64,000 bases of DNA from Agrobacterium vitis (GCF_013337045.2 NZ_CP118259.1:1612001-1676000), one strand, 5' to 3'; shown: positions 24,145 to 34,023, counted from the first letter of the stretch. The notes: generated by a model from the letters alone, not told the origin. Numbers and translations are program-made.

Positions 24145-24585
24145 ATGCGCTATCTTCACACAATGGTCAGGGTCAAGGATGTCGATGCCTCCCTGAAATT
24201 CTACTGCGACTTGTTCGGCATGAGCGAAGTTCGCCGAATCGACAATGAAAAAGGCCGCTTCACGCTGATTTTCCTTGCCGCCGACGAAGACAAGGCCAAA
24301 GCCAGCCAGGACATGGCCCCATGCCTCGAACTGACCTATAATTGGGATGCGGAAGACTATGCCGGTGGGCGCAATTTCGGCCATCTTGCCTATGAAGTGG
24401 ACGACATCTATGCCATCTGCCAGAAACTGATGGATAATGGCGTGACGATCAACCGCCCGCCCCGCGATGGCCATATGGCTTTTGTGCGCTCACCAGACGG
24501 CATTTCCATCGAAATCCTTCAGAAAAACGGCGCATTGGCACCGGCTGAGCCTTGGCTCTCCATGCCAAATACCGGCGCTTGGTAG
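24145..24585 (+). CDS. gloA: Lactoylglutathione lyase (glyoxalase I), 146 aa
   Basis: Glyoxalase I turns the methylglyoxal-glutathione adduct into S-lactoylglutathione. The metal ligands are all present: His5 (MRYLHTMVRV), a Glu in CLELTYN, His in FGHLAYEV and Glu in SIEILQ. The fold marker SLKFYCDLFGMSEVRR and NRPPRDGHMAFVRSPDG agree. Length is normal for the single-domain nickel-type enzyme. GGGAGA precedes the ATG. Confidence 0.95.
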   Translation: MRYLHTMVRVKDVDASLKFYCDLFGMSEVRRIDNEKGRFTLIFLAADEDKAKASQDMAPCLELTYNWDAEDYAGGRNFGHLAYEVDDIYAICQKLMDNGVTINRPPRDGHMAFVRSPDGISIEILQKNGALAPAEPWLSMPNTGAW

Positions 24586-24746
24586 CCTTACCCACCGAAC
24601 GTCTTTGCGTGTGACATATTCATTTAAGATGCCGCCGTCATCGCGGCGGCATCATGCCTGACGCAAGCTCATTGTGTCACGGTCGCTCCAACCATAGACA
24701 CTGCCCACCATCGACAGGTCCGGGCGGTCTCGTCAAGGAGAGCGAC

Positions 24747-25703
24747 ATGATGTCCCCAAACCGTCTGTTCGGCCAAAGCCCGTGGACTGCCAATCCTGGG
24801 CTTTCGAAGGGTGCGAATGGCAAGCCAGCGCCAACAAGCCCAGCGTCTAAAAGCATTGCCGCCGTTTTCGGCCTTGCCTTGCTGGCGGGCTGCGCGACCA
24901 CGAAAACCCAACCTCCCATCGTGGAACAAGGCGCGATTGGCGATGCCGATGTCGTTGAAACGGCCGCCCATCCAGCCAGTGTCTCGCCGCAGACCAATAA
25001 GGGTGGCTTATATCGCGACCCCCTCGTCAATACCGGCCATCGCAAGCCCGGGACGGTGTCGGGCGCCGCTGGAGCCAATGGCAGCACCACTCTCTCCTCG
25101 GGGCCGTCAGCCGAACAGGTTGTGGCAATGAACCAGTCCAGACCGGAGCAGACGGCATCGTCAAACTCATCCGGGCTCTATTCCGCGCCTCATCCATCAG
25201 ATGACGGCGCTGCATCGGCCAATATCCCGGCCAGTAGCCAGGCCAGTAGCCCCGCCAATAGCATTGTGCCGCCGAACATGCCTGTTCGTCCGTTCCAGGC
25301 CACGGTAAACAGCGTTTACAGCGTGCAAAAGCCGATGGAACAGTCACAAACACAAATACAGCCTCAGATGCAGGCCAATCAACCGATAGAGCCTGTGGTC
25401 ACCCCTACCCCGGCCCCTGAAGTTGTCAAACAACGCCCGGCCTCAAAAGCGGAAATTCTCGCAGGTCTCGCACCTAATCCGAAGAAGGTTCGTACGGCGC
25501 CAAGGGCGCAACAGACAACGACGCCACAACAACAGATGTCACCGGTACCAGCGCAGTTGCAGACCAGCCTGCCGACCGCAGCACCCGGCATGGCCAATTC
25601 AGCTGGCGTGACAGAGATGGAAAAAATTGAGGGGGCGCCTGGGGCTCAGGGCATGACGAAGGATAGTTTCATCAAGAAATTCCTTGCCAAAATACGCAAA
25701 TGA
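24747..25703 (+). CDS. Low-complexity lipoprotein, 318 aa
   Basis: A long charged start (about 30 residues) leads to a hydrophobic segment and the lipobox LLAGCATT (Cys near residue 50), so the mature protein is anchored by lipid in the envelope. The rest is rich in Gln, Pro, Ser, Thr and Ala and probably disordered, with KKVRTAPRAQQ and a C-terminal basic helix DSFIKKFLAKIRK. AAGGAG fits ATG 24747. Function unknown. Rhizobial genomes carry a similar protein at this place by memory only. Confidence 0.8.
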   Translation: MMSPNRLFGQSPWTANPGLSKGANGKPAPTSPASKSIAAVFGLALLAGCATTKTQPPIVEQGAIGDADVVETAAHPASVSPQTNKGGLYRDPLVNTGHRKPGTVSGAAGANGSTTLSSGPSAEQVVAMNQSRPEQTASSNSSGLYSAPHPSDDGAASANIPASSQASSPANSIVPPNMPVRPFQATVNSVYSVQKPMEQSQTQIQPQMQANQPIEPVVTPTPAPEVVKQRPASKAEILAGLAPNPKKVRTAPRAQQTTTPQQQMSPVPAQLQTSLPTAAPGMANSAGVTEMEKIEGAPGAQGMTKDSFIKKFLAKIRK

Positions 25704-25805
25704 CGGGCTGACTGGCCCATTTTTGGGACTGTCATTTTTCCGTAAAATTTTGGATTTCAGTGCTTGCCAGCCTCCAAACACGTGATTATAAGGGCGCCAC
25801 AGCAC

Positions 25806-25880
25806 GCGCCCTTCGTCTATCGGTTAGGACGTCAGATTTTCATTCTGAAAAGAGGGGTTCGACTCCCCTAGGGCGTGCCA
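25806..25880 (+). tRNA. tRNA-Glu (anticodon TTC), copy 1
   Basis: A 75-base cloverleaf starting GCGCCCTTCGTCTATCGG with anticodon TTC in the loop of CAGATTTTCATTCTG and encoded CCA. Identical in sequence to the two copies downstream. Confidence 0.94.
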
Positions 25881-26094
25881 CTGCTTCATTCCCCAACATG
25901 TTTCAAAAATAACGATCGTTTCAAAGATAACGATGGAAATGTTTGGATTCGACCACTGCACATTACATCAGCTTTTCGAAGGGTGGGCGCGGAGCATTGA
26001 CGGTTCTCCACAGGCCGAGGAAAATTCGGCAGCAAAGCTGAAAAATTCGCTTGCAGCTCCAGTCGGTTCGCACTAAGAGAGCCGCACGCAACAC

Positions 26095-26169
26095 GCGCCC
26101 TTCGTCTATCGGTTAGGACGTCAGATTTTCATTCTGAAAAGAGGGGTTCGACTCCCCTAGGGCGTGCCA
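26095..26169 (+). tRNA. tRNA-Glu (anticodon TTC), copy 2
   Basis: Same 75 bases as copy 1, including CCA. The spacers on either side (214 and 175 bases) are unrelated to each other, while a few flanking bases (CACG before, CTG after) are conserved. Confidence 0.94.
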
Positions 26170-26344
26170 CTGCGTTTCCCCGGAAAACTCGTTTCTACAT
26201 CCTGCTTATTGAAGCGGAAAAGACTGCGCGACCTTAGGTCAGCCAGCTGATAGATCGCATGAAAAAAATCACTGAGCCTACGGAAAAAGCTCATTTTTTC
26301 GCTTGCCATGAATCATCCGCCTGCCTATAAGCAGCCCACAGCAC

Positions 26345-26419
26345 GCGCCCTTCGTCTATCGGTTAGGACGTCAGATTTTCATTCTGAAAAGAGGGGTTCG
26401 ACTCCCCTAGGGCGTGCCA
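26345..26419 (+). tRNA. tRNA-Glu (anticodon TTC), copy 3
   Basis: Identical to copies 1 and 2. The upstream bases CACAGCACGC are shared with copy 1, which points to duplication of a slightly larger unit than the tRNA itself. Confidence 0.94.
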
Positions 26420-26522
26420 CTGAACCCTCCCCGTATTGATGTTTATACCGTTGCCAAGCGCAGAGTGCGCTTTGCGTTCTCAAGTTAATCGAAGTGCTGT
26501 GCCGTGACGTTTTTCGCCGCGC

Positions 26523-28325
26523 TCAAAACGCTGGGGCAGCATCCAGAATACGGATTTGAATACGGCGCGTGCCTTGCCAGAGTTCTGCCCCAAGGCAACC
26601 AGCGACATGCACGGCATCACCGCGACGACCAAGCAGGAGATCACCGAGCGGTGTTTCCTTGGCGCGAAAGGCAATGCCGTCGATTCGGCTGCCATCCGGC
26701 GCTTCCAGCGTGACCTTGACGTGGCTGGTGCCAATCAGCCGAGACTCGCGAATGCGGTGGGCGGGGATGGCGAAGATCGGTTGGGAATGGCCGGAGCCAT
26801 AGGGGCCAGCGGTTTCCAGGAGATCGATCAACGCAAGCGTCGCACCGGATGCGCCAACCGCACCATCGATCTTCAAAGCCCTGATGGCCGAGAGCGCCAT
26901 GACCTTTTCCTGCGCCTGTTCATCAAAAAACGCCCGCACCTTGCCGAGATTGCCGCGCTCTACCGTCAGCCCTGCGGCCATGGCGTGGCCACCGCCCTTA
27001 ACCAGCAGGCCATTGTCCACCGCCGCGCGCACCATCTTACCCATGTCAAAACCGGCGATGGACCGCCCAGAGCCAGTTCCTTTGCCCGATCCGTCGAAGG
27101 CAATGGCAAAGGCAGGCCGCTGGAACCGCTCTTTAAGCCGGGCCGCCAGTAGTCCGACGATGCCAGGATGCCAGCCTTCCCGAGCGGTGAGAATCACGGC
27201 GGCGCGCTCGCCGGTGCCATATTCGGCCATGGCCTCGGCTTCCGCCTCGGCCAGCATCTGCGCTTCCATCGCCTGACGTTGACGGTTCAGATCATCCAAT
27301 TGGGCGGCAATTTCATCGGCCTCGGCAGCATCGTCCAGCGTCAGCAACCGACTGCCCAGCGCCGCATCGCCGATCCGGCCACCGGCATTGATTCGTGGAC
27401 CAACCAGAAAACCGAAATGATAGGGCGTCACCGGGCCGCCGATTCCCGCGATCTTCAGAAGGGATGCAAGACCGGCATTTTGCTGGTGACGGGCGGCAAT
27501 CAAGCCTTTCACCACATAAGCGCGATTCAGCCCCTTCAGCGGCACGACATCGCAGACCGTCGCCAGCGCCACGAGATCCAGCCAGGCCAGCAGATCGAGC
27601 GAGCGCGCAGCACCGTGACCAGCTTCACGAAGCTTGCGCAGCGTTCCCACCAACACCATGAACACCACGCCCGCCGCGCAGAGATGGCCCTGCCCTGACA
27701 GGTCGTCGCTCCTGTTTGGATTGACCAGCGCCAGGCAGGCAGGCAAGTCCTGGCCCATCTGGTGATGGTCGATCACCACCACATCCACGCCTCTGCGCTT
27801 TGCCTCCTCCAGGGCATCGTGGCTTGTCGAGCCGCAATCCACCGTGACAATCAATTGCGCACCACGCTCGATCAACTGACCGATGGCAGCGGCATTCGGG
27901 CCATAGCCTTCGAAAATTCGGTCGGGAATATAGATTTCGGCCTCAATACCGAAATGCGCGAGAAACCGCCACAAAAGCGCCGACGACGCAGCACCATCGA
28001 CATCATAATCGCCGAAAATTGCCACGCGCTCAGAGCGCATGATTGCCGCTACCAGCCGGTCCGCAGCTTTATCGCCATCGGTCAGGCTGGAAGGGTCGGG
28101 CATCAGGTCGCGTATGGTCGGATCGAGAAAGGCTTGCGCATCGGCAACCGCCACACCCCGCCCAGCCAGAACCCGCGCCACCAGATCGGGAATGCCATGC
28201 ACCTGCGCAATCGCCAGCGACCGGTTCAACCCAGCCTGATCCAGCCGAGACACCCAGCGCTGGCCGCTGACCGAGGTCTCGACATTCAAAAAGGCGCGTT
28301 CTATCGGGTCGGCGGGTTCAAGCAT
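26523..28325 (-). CDS. recJ: Single-stranded-DNA-specific exonuclease RecJ, 600 aa
   Basis: RecJ degrades single-stranded DNA 5' to 3' in recombination and mismatch repair. The DHH phosphoesterase motifs are present: FGDYDVDGAAS (about 104), VTVDCGST, VIDHHQMGQ (about 185) and the DHHA1 motif KGGGHAMAAGLT (about 447). A C-terminal OB-like part follows. Length is normal for the family. It lies 40 bases downstream of hom on the same strand, so it is probably in that operon. Confidence 0.96.
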   Translation of the reverse strand: MLEPADPIERAFLNVETSVSGQRWVSRLDQAGLNRSLAIAQVHGIPDLVARVLAGRGVAVADAQAFLDPTIRDLMPDPSSLTDGDKAADRLVAAIMRSERVAIFGDYDVDGAASSALLWRFLAHFGIEAEIYIPDRIFEGYGPNAAAIGQLIERGAQLIVTVDCGSTSHDALEEAKRRGVDVVVIDHHQMGQDLPACLALVNPNRSDDLSGQGHLCAAGVVFMVLVGTLRKLREAGHGAARSLDLLAWLDLVALATVCDVVPLKGLNRAYVVKGLIAARHQQNAGLASLLKIAGIGGPVTPYHFGFLVGPRINAGGRIGDAALGSRLLTLDDAAEADEIAAQLDDLNRQRQAMEAQMLAEAEAEAMAEYGTGERAAVILTAREGWHPGIVGLLAARLKERFQRPAFAIAFDGSGKGTGSGRSIAGFDMGKMVRAAVDNGLLVKGGGHAMAAGLTVERGNLGKVRAFFDEQAQEKVMALSAIRALKIDGAVGASGATLALIDLLETAGPYGSGHSQPIFAIPAHRIRESRLIGTSHVKVTLEAPDGSRIDGIAFRAKETPLGDLLLGRRGDAVHVAGCLGAELWQGTRRIQIRILDAAPAF

Positions 28326-28365
28326 TGATGAAGCAACTCGGTTATCGCCGCTCCACAGTCAGGAG

Positions 28366-29688
28366 CTAAGCTGTTTTCGGCCGCTCGATGCGGATCACTT
28401 GCGGTTCACCCAGCAGATAGCCTTCCTCCTTGATGGCGGCAACGGCCTGGCGCACGGATTTTTCCAATGTGGCATGGGTGACGAGGATGATCGTCTTGGT
28501 TTGATCGGCGTCAGACGATGTCTGCGAGTGCTGGACAATCGATTCGAGCGAAATGTTGTTTTCCGCCATCTGCGTCGCAATGCTGGCGAAAACCCCGGTG
28601 CGGTCGACCACGGTCAGGCGGATAAAGTAGCCGCCTTCATGCCGGGTCATCTCAGCCTGAACATAGGGCTCGAGCAGATGCGCCGGGCGGCCCAGAACCG
28701 GAACCATCTGCGCGCCGGGTCGGCTTTTGGCGATATCGGTAATGTCGCCCAGCACGGCGGATGCCGTGGCATTGCCACCGGCGCCGGGGCCGACCATCAA
28801 CAATTCGCCGAGAATATCGGACTCCAGCGCCACCGCATTCGTCACGCCATCGACCTGGGCAATCACCGAATCGAGCGGCACCATGGTCGGATGGACGCGC
28901 TGTTCGATACCGGTGGAGGTCTTTTGCGCTACGCCGAGCAACTTGATTCGGTAGCCGAGATCGCGGGCGGCGTGGATGTCGTCGATGGAAATATTGCTGA
29001 TGCCTTCGAGATAAATCTCGTCTGCGGCAATTTGGCTACCGAAGGCCAGCGTCGTCAGGATTGACAGCTTATGCGCGGTATCATTGCCCTCGATATCGAA
29101 GGTCGGATCGGCCTCGGCATAGCCAAGACGCTGGGCTTCAGCCAGGCAATCGGCAAAGCTCAGGCCCTCCTTTTCCATCCGGGTCAGGATGTAATTGCAG
29201 GTGCCGTTCATGATGCCGTATATCCGCGAGAAATCATTGCCGGTCAGCGATTCGCGCAGCGTCTTGATAACCGGGATACCGCCCGCGACAGCAGCTTCAT
29301 AGTTGATCAAGAGGCCCTTTTCTTCCGCCAGCTTGGCCAGTTCCACACCGTGGCGGGCCAGCAGCGCCTTGTTGGCGGTCACCACATGCACGCCGCAACC
29401 GAGGGCCGCGCGCACAGAGTGTTCGGCTGGTCCTTCCGCGCCGCCGATCAACTCGACAAACACGTCGATATCGGCCTTTTCAGCCATCTCGACCGGGCTG
29501 TCGAACCAGGCGACACCGGCAAGATCGACGCCGCGATCACGGGTCTTGTCGCGCGCCGAGACCGCCGAAATGGCGATGGGCCGACCGCAGGCGACAGTAA
29601 GCGCTTGGGTGCGGGTTTGCAAAATACGCGCCAGTGACGCACCAACGGTTCCGAGACCCGCAATGCCGATCTTAAGGGCATCAGCCAT
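28366..29688 (-). CDS. hom: Homoserine dehydrogenase, 440 aa
   Basis: It reduces aspartate semialdehyde to homoserine, on the way to threonine and methionine. The N-terminal NAD(P)-binding loop is GIAGLGTVGASLA (residues 8-20); the catalytic part has VVTANKALLA, INYEAAVAGGIPVI and GIMNGTCNYILTRM. A C-terminal ACT domain (about 350-430, GGYFIRLTVVDRTGVFASIA) suggests feedback control by threonine. An intrinsic terminator separates it from the aminotransferase upstream. Confidence 0.96.
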   Translation of the reverse strand: MADALKIGIAGLGTVGASLARILQTRTQALTVACGRPIAISAVSARDKTRDRGVDLAGVAWFDSPVEMAEKADIDVFVELIGGAEGPAEHSVRAALGCGVHVVTANKALLARHGVELAKLAEEKGLLINYEAAVAGGIPVIKTLRESLTGNDFSRIYGIMNGTCNYILTRMEKEGLSFADCLAEAQRLGYAEADPTFDIEGNDTAHKLSILTTLAFGSQIAADEIYLEGISNISIDDIHAARDLGYRIKLLGVAQKTSTGIEQRVHPTMVPLDSVIAQVDGVTNAVALESDILGELLMVGPGAGGNATASAVLGDITDIAKSRPGAQMVPVLGRPAHLLEPYVQAEMTRHEGGYFIRLTVVDRTGVFASIATQMAENNISLESIVQHSQTSSDADQTKTIILVTHATLEKSVRQAVAAIKEEGYLLGEPQVIRIERPKTA

Positions 29689-29718
29689 GAGACAATCCTG
29701 ATATGCTTTTCAATATTC

Positions 29719-29747
29719 GGAAAAGAGCGGCCACGAATGGGCCGCTC
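29719..29747 (-). terminator. Intrinsic terminator after the aminotransferase gene
   Basis: On the minus strand the 8-bp stem GAGCGGCC/GGCCGCTC with a 7-base loop is followed by TTTT. It lies between the aminotransferase stop and hom, so hom probably has its own promoter or depends on read-through. Confidence 0.7.
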
Positions 29748-29759
29748 CGATAAAAACTC

Positions 29760-30977
29760 TCAACGGTGGGCGTTGAGCGATACGACATTGTGCAGCGTGT
29801 CGTCCGCTGTCGACAGGAACCGCTTCAGATTGCGGGCGGCCTGGCGAATACGATGCTCGTTCTCGACCAGCGCGATGCGGACGTAATCATCGCCCTGTTC
29901 GCCAAAGCCAATGCCTGGCGCGACCGCCATATCGGCCTTTTCTACCAGTAGTTTGGAGAATTCCAGTGAGCCGAGATGGCGGAATTTTTCCGGAATTTTT
30001 GCCCAGGCAAACATTGTTGCCGCCGGTGGCGGCACCTCGAAACCGGCCTTGCCGAAGCTTTCGACCAGCACGTCGCGGCGGCGCTTGTAGATATTGCGCA
30101 CTTCGGCAACATCCGTGCCATCGCCATTCAGCGCATGGGTAGCGGCCACCTGGATCGGCGTGAATGCACCGTAATCCAGGTAGGATTTCACCCGGGCCAA
30201 AGCGCCGATCAAACGCTCATTGCCGACGGCAAAGCCCATGCGCCAGCCGGGCATGGAAAAGGTCTTTGACATCGAGGTGAACTCCACCGCGACATCCATG
30301 GCACCCGGAACTTCCAATACCGATGGCGGAGGGTTGCCGTCGAAATAGATTTCCGAATAGGCGAGGTCCGAAAGCACGATCAAGTCATGCTTTTTGGCAA
30401 AGGCGATCACGTCCTTGTAGAAATCCAGCGAGGCGACACGCGCCGTCGGATTGGACGGATAGTTGATGATCAGCGCCAAGGGCTTGGGGATCGAGTGGCG
30501 CACCGCACGCTCCAGCGGCGGGAAAAAGGTTTCATCCGGCTCGACCGGGATGGAACGGATCACGCCGCCGGTCATCAGGAAGCCAAAAGCATGGATCGGG
30601 TAGGTCGGATCGGGGCAAAGGATCACGTCACCAGGCGCGGTGATCGCCTGCGCCATATTGGCAAAACCTTCCTTCGATCCCAGCGTCGCAACAACCTGGG
30701 TTTCCGGATTGAGCTTCACATTGAAACGGCGGGCATAATAGGCGGCCTGCGCCCGGCGCAAACCTGGAATGCCTTTGGACGAGGAATAGCGATGGGTGCG
30801 GGGGTCCTGCACGGCCTCACACAGCTTGTCGACAATGTTCTGCGGGGTCGGAAGATCGGGATTGCCCATGCCGAGATCGATGATATCAGCGCCACCGGCT
30901 CGCGCGCTTGCCTTCAAACGGTTGACCTGTTCGAAAACATAGGGCGGCAGACGCCGAACTTTGTGAAACTCTTCCAT
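29760..30977 (-). CDS. Class I/II PLP-dependent aminotransferase (AlaA/LL-DAP aminotransferase-like), 405 aa
   Basis: The fold-type I pattern is clear: RRLPPYVFEQVNRLKA, DLGMGNPDLPTP, HRYSSSKGIPGLRRA, the NPTA loop in INYPSNPTARVA, and the PLP lysine in SMSKTFSMPGWRMGFAVGN (about residue 238). Enzymes of this subfamily in rhizobia are annotated as alanine or LL-diaminopimelate aminotransferases; I cannot separate these by eye. The gene order next to hom suggests amino-acid synthesis. ATG 30977 was chosen because MEEFHKVRRLPPY aligns with the family start; an upstream extension is basic and unlike the family. Confidence 0.9.
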   Translation of the reverse strand: MEEFHKVRRLPPYVFEQVNRLKASARAGGADIIDLGMGNPDLPTPQNIVDKLCEAVQDPRTHRYSSSKGIPGLRRAQAAYYARRFNVKLNPETQVVATLGSKEGFANMAQAITAPGDVILCPDPTYPIHAFGFLMTGGVIRSIPVEPDETFFPPLERAVRHSIPKPLALIINYPSNPTARVASLDFYKDVIAFAKKHDLIVLSDLAYSEIYFDGNPPPSVLEVPGAMDVAVEFTSMSKTFSMPGWRMGFAVGNERLIGALARVKSYLDYGAFTPIQVAATHALNGDGTDVAEVRNIYKRRRDVLVESFGKAGFEVPPPAATMFAWAKIPEKFRHLGSLEFSKLLVEKADMAVAPGIGFGEQGDDYVRIALVENEHRIRQAARNLKRFLSTADDTLHNVVSLNAHR

Positions 30978-31257
30978 CTCAGACCTCGTTGAACCGCAGG
31001 CTCCCCGCCTTGCGGACGATCCGTTTTCCACTGCAGCATCCCCGAAAACGGATCTGGCAAATCGGGGTGCCGTGACAATACCGCAAATTGCAATGATTCG
31101 CGGTAGAATTTGGCCAACCGCACCCTGCCCTGTCCCTCCCGGTCATCGGTTCCGGGCACATTCGACATGTCAGAATGCAACTGTCACATTGCATTTGCTT
31201 TGCGGCCAAATGCCCTGCAAGGCAAGGGCTATTTGCAGGCGGGCGGTACGGCTTTTG

Positions 31258-31674
31258 CTATTGGCCCTTAACCTGTCCGTTTGTCTTGGCAAGCTTGCGC
31301 ATTTCCTCGACGCGGCGCTCATATTCGGCCTGGCTGATCTGCCCGGTCTTGCGCAGATAAGAGAGCGAAGACAGGCGCTTGCCCATATCCTTCGCCTCGT
31401 CATTGCTCATCTGCACATTGGCCGCGGTCAAGGGCCGTGAAAAATCCGGATAACCATCCGGCGTGGTATAGGCAGCAGCGGCAGGATCGGTCTTGTCGGT
31501 CACCGTCACATCGACATGGCCCGGGCGCACCGCAGACTGCGAAGCGGGCGTGCTGTTGCAGCCGGCAAGTGCAAGCAGGCAAAGAATGCCAGTTCCCACC
31601 GCACCGGCTTTCGCCAGGCGCAGAGCCGGCTTCAGACGCGAAGACTGCCCAACCAAAGAGACGATCGAAACCAT
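31258..31674 (-). CDS. Small lipoprotein with SHOCT-like tail, 138 aa
   Basis: A signal sequence ends in the lipobox LALAGCNST (Cys near residue 39). The C-terminus (RLSSLSYLRKTGQISQAEYE then RRVEEMRKLAK) resembles a SHOCT motif, a short helix-turn found at the ends of many proteins. Function unknown. ATG 31674 is chosen; an in-frame TTG lies four codons earlier. Confidence 0.78.
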   Translation of the reverse strand: MVSIVSLVGQSSRLKPALRLAKAGAVGTGILCLLALAGCNSTPASQSAVRPGHVDVTVTDKTDPAAAAYTTPDGYPDFSRPLTAANVQMSNDEAKDMGKRLSSLSYLRKTGQISQAEYERRVEEMRKLAKTNGQVKGQ

Positions 31675-31901
31675 ATTCAAACCCAACCAAATCCGCCCGG
31701 CACCGGGAAAAACAGCAGCGCAAGCCGTGTGGTTATTCGCCCCACGCTTTTCACAACGTAAACGTGAATAACCTGCGACAAAACGCGCAAACCTTGTAAA
31801 ACATGTGAGTCAAACCACACCCACACCTTTCATCTGTCTGGAACTTGTAGTCATTTTCAGGCAGGATAGGCAAATATAAAAAAGAGAAGAGCCAAGGGGA
31901 G

Positions 31902-33872
31902 ATGGCATTGACCACAGCATCGAAGGACCAGGGTCGCGCCGGTCAATCCCATCCCGCGTCCGACGCGCCAGAACGCGGACCGGAAACCAGCCAGGAAACC
32001 GGGCCGAAAACCAGCAAAACAGCAAACAACGCTGACGGTTCTGAATCCGAAAAGGCCGGTTTCAATCAAATGGGTTTCGACCCGTCCCTGATCGATCCCT
32101 ATATCGTCAAGGACCCCGAAGCGCTGGCCGTCAATCTCGCCAAGGCGCTTGAGAACCTCGGCAAGGCGGCCTCCTCCTGGATCGCGCCGCGTGAAAAGAC
32201 TGGCCTCGTCGATCCGGTGGCGGAACCTGCCGTCGAACTTGTCAAGACCCTGTCAGGCGTGGCGGAATACTGGATGACCGATCCGCAGCGCAGCCTGGAG
32301 GCGCAGACCCATCTGATGACCTCGCTGTTCGGCGTCTGGATGAAGAGCTTGAGCCGCCTTTCGATGCCTGCCCAAACAGCTCCACCGCCCGAACCGATCA
32401 AGGACAAGCGATTCGCGGATGTCGACTGGCAGCGCAATCCGTTCTTCGATTTTTTGCGCCAGGCCTATCTGGTCTTGTCCGACTGGGCTGAGAAACTGGT
32501 GGAAAATACGCAAGGCTTGGATGAGCATGCGCGCCATAAGGCGCTGTTCTACGTCCGGCAGATGACGGCGGCGCTGTCGCCGGTCAATTTCGTCATGACC
32601 AATCCGCAGCTTTACCGCGAGACGGTCGCCACTAGCGGCGCCAATCTGGTCAAGGGCATGAAAATGTTTGCCGAAGACATGGCCGCCGGTCAGGGTGAAT
32701 TGCGGATGCGCCAGACCGACACCAGCAAATTCGCGCTAGGCACCAATATGGCGCTGACGCCGGGCAAGGTCGTCGCCCAGAGCGATGTCTGCGAGGTCAT
32801 TCAATACGAACCCGCCACTGACAAGGTGCTGAAGCGGCCCCTGCTGATCTGCCCGCCCTGGATCAACAAATTCTATATTCTCGATCTCAATCCGGAAAAG
32901 AGCTTCATCAAATATTGCGTCGACCAGGGCCACACGGTCTTCGTGATTTCCTGGGTCAATCCCGATCAACGCCATGCGGGCAAGGACTGGCTGTCCTATA
33001 TTCGTGAAGGCGTGGATTTTGCCCTCGACACCGTCGAGAAAGCCACCGGCGAAAAGAAGGTCAATGCCATCGGCTATTGCGTTGGCGGCACTCTGCTGTC
33101 TGCCGCCATGGCGTTGCATGCCAAGGAAGGCAATAGCCGGATTGCCAGCGCCACATTGTTCACCACCCAGGTGGATTTCACCCATGCAGGCGACCTGAAA
33201 GTCTTCGTGGACGAGGAACAGGTGAGCGGGCTGGAAGAAAAGATGCGGCAGAAGGGCTATCTGGATGGCTCGAAAATGGCCTCGGCCTTCAACATGCTGC
33301 GCTCGTCCGAGCTGATCTGGCCCTATTTCGTCAACAATTACCTGAAGGGTCAGGACCCGACCGCCTTCGATCTCTTGTACTGGAATGCCGATTCGACCCG
33401 GATGGCGGCGGCCAATCACTCGTTTTATCTGCGCAATTGCTATCTGGAAAACAATCTGGCGCGCGGCAAGATGCAGTTGGATGGCAAGACCCTGTCACTG
33501 AAAGACGTGAAAATCCCGATCTACAATCTCGCCACCAAGGAAGACCATATCGCCCCGGCAAAATCGGTGTTTGTCGGATCGGCCTGCTTCGGTGGTCCCG
33601 TCACCTATGTGATGAGCGGATCCGGCCATATCGCCGGCGTGGTCAATCCGCCCGATAAGCGCAAATACCAGTTCTGGACCAATGGCAAGCCAGAAGGCAC
33701 CTTCGAGGATTGGGTGGCCGGGGCCGAGGAAACCCCCGGCTCCTGGTGGCCGCATTGGCAGAAATGGATCGAAGGATTGGACAAACGCCGCGTGGCGGCC
33801 CGCAAACCGGGCGGCACAGCACTGAATGCCATAGGGGATGCGCCGGGCTCTTACGTGCTGGAGCGGGTCTGA
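31902..33872 (+). CDS. phaC: Class I poly(R)-hydroxyalkanoate synthase PhaC, 656 aa
   Basis: PhaC polymerises 3-hydroxybutyryl-CoA into PHB granules. The N-terminal PhaC domain and alpha/beta-hydrolase core are visible. The lipase-like box GYCVGGTLLS holds the catalytic Cys (about 391), the Asp is in ATKEDHIAPAKS (about 546) and the His in GSGHIAGVVNPP (about 574). The first ~55 residues are a charged low-complexity extension, making it longer than the usual ~590. AGGGGAG directly abuts the ATG at 31902; a TTG two codons later would have normal spacing. Two hairpins follow the gene. Confidence 0.96.
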   Translation: MALTTASKDQGRAGQSHPASDAPERGPETSQETGPKTSKTANNADGSESEKAGFNQMGFDPSLIDPYIVKDPEALAVNLAKALENLGKAASSWIAPREKTGLVDPVAEPAVELVKTLSGVAEYWMTDPQRSLEAQTHLMTSLFGVWMKSLSRLSMPAQTAPPPEPIKDKRFADVDWQRNPFFDFLRQAYLVLSDWAEKLVENTQGLDEHARHKALFYVRQMTAALSPVNFVMTNPQLYRETVATSGANLVKGMKMFAEDMAAGQGELRMRQTDTSKFALGTNMALTPGKVVAQSDVCEVIQYEPATDKVLKRPLLICPPWINKFYILDLNPEKSFIKYCVDQGHTVFVISWVNPDQRHAGKDWLSYIREGVDFALDTVEKATGEKKVNAIGYCVGGTLLSAAMALHAKEGNSRIASATLFTTQVDFTHAGDLKVFVDEEQVSGLEEKMRQKGYLDGSKMASAFNMLRSSELIWPYFVNNYLKGQDPTAFDLLYWNADSTRMAAANHSFYLRNCYLENNLARGKMQLDGKTLSLKDVKIPIYNLATKEDHIAPAKSVFVGSACFGGPVTYVMSGSGHIAGVVNPPDKRKYQFWTNGKPEGTFEDWVAGAEETPGSWWPHWQKWIEGLDKRRVAARKPGGTALNAIGDAPGSYVLERV

Positions 33873-33911
33873 TACGAAGACTCATTTAAAATGACTCTTC
33901 GTATTCTTTTT
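33872..33911 (+). terminator. Intrinsic terminator of phaC
   Basis: Arms ATACGAAGA and TCTTCGTAT pair perfectly, extended inward by TCAT/ATGA, and are followed by TCTTTTT. The stem begins in the phaC stop codon. Confidence 0.75.
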
Positions 33912-33952
33912 GCAAATATCTCAAGCCTCTGATGCATTTGAGATATTTGCAA
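33910..33952. repeat. 15-bp perfect inverted repeat after phaC
   Basis: TTGCAAATATCTCAA and its exact reverse complement flank a 13-base loop. It directly follows the phaC terminator and has no T-run of its own; it may stabilise the mRNA end or be a mobile palindrome. Confidence 0.6.
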
Positions 33953-34023
33953 TCTCTTCGAGGCGAGGATGCGTGAGCATGTCAGAGCCTCGGTATAAAG
34001 ATTAGCCGAACGATAGAAACGCC

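Noticed and set aside
25881..26344. Extra genes between the tRNA-Glu copies
   Set aside because: No frame with a start signal and reasonable length; the spacers seem non-coding.
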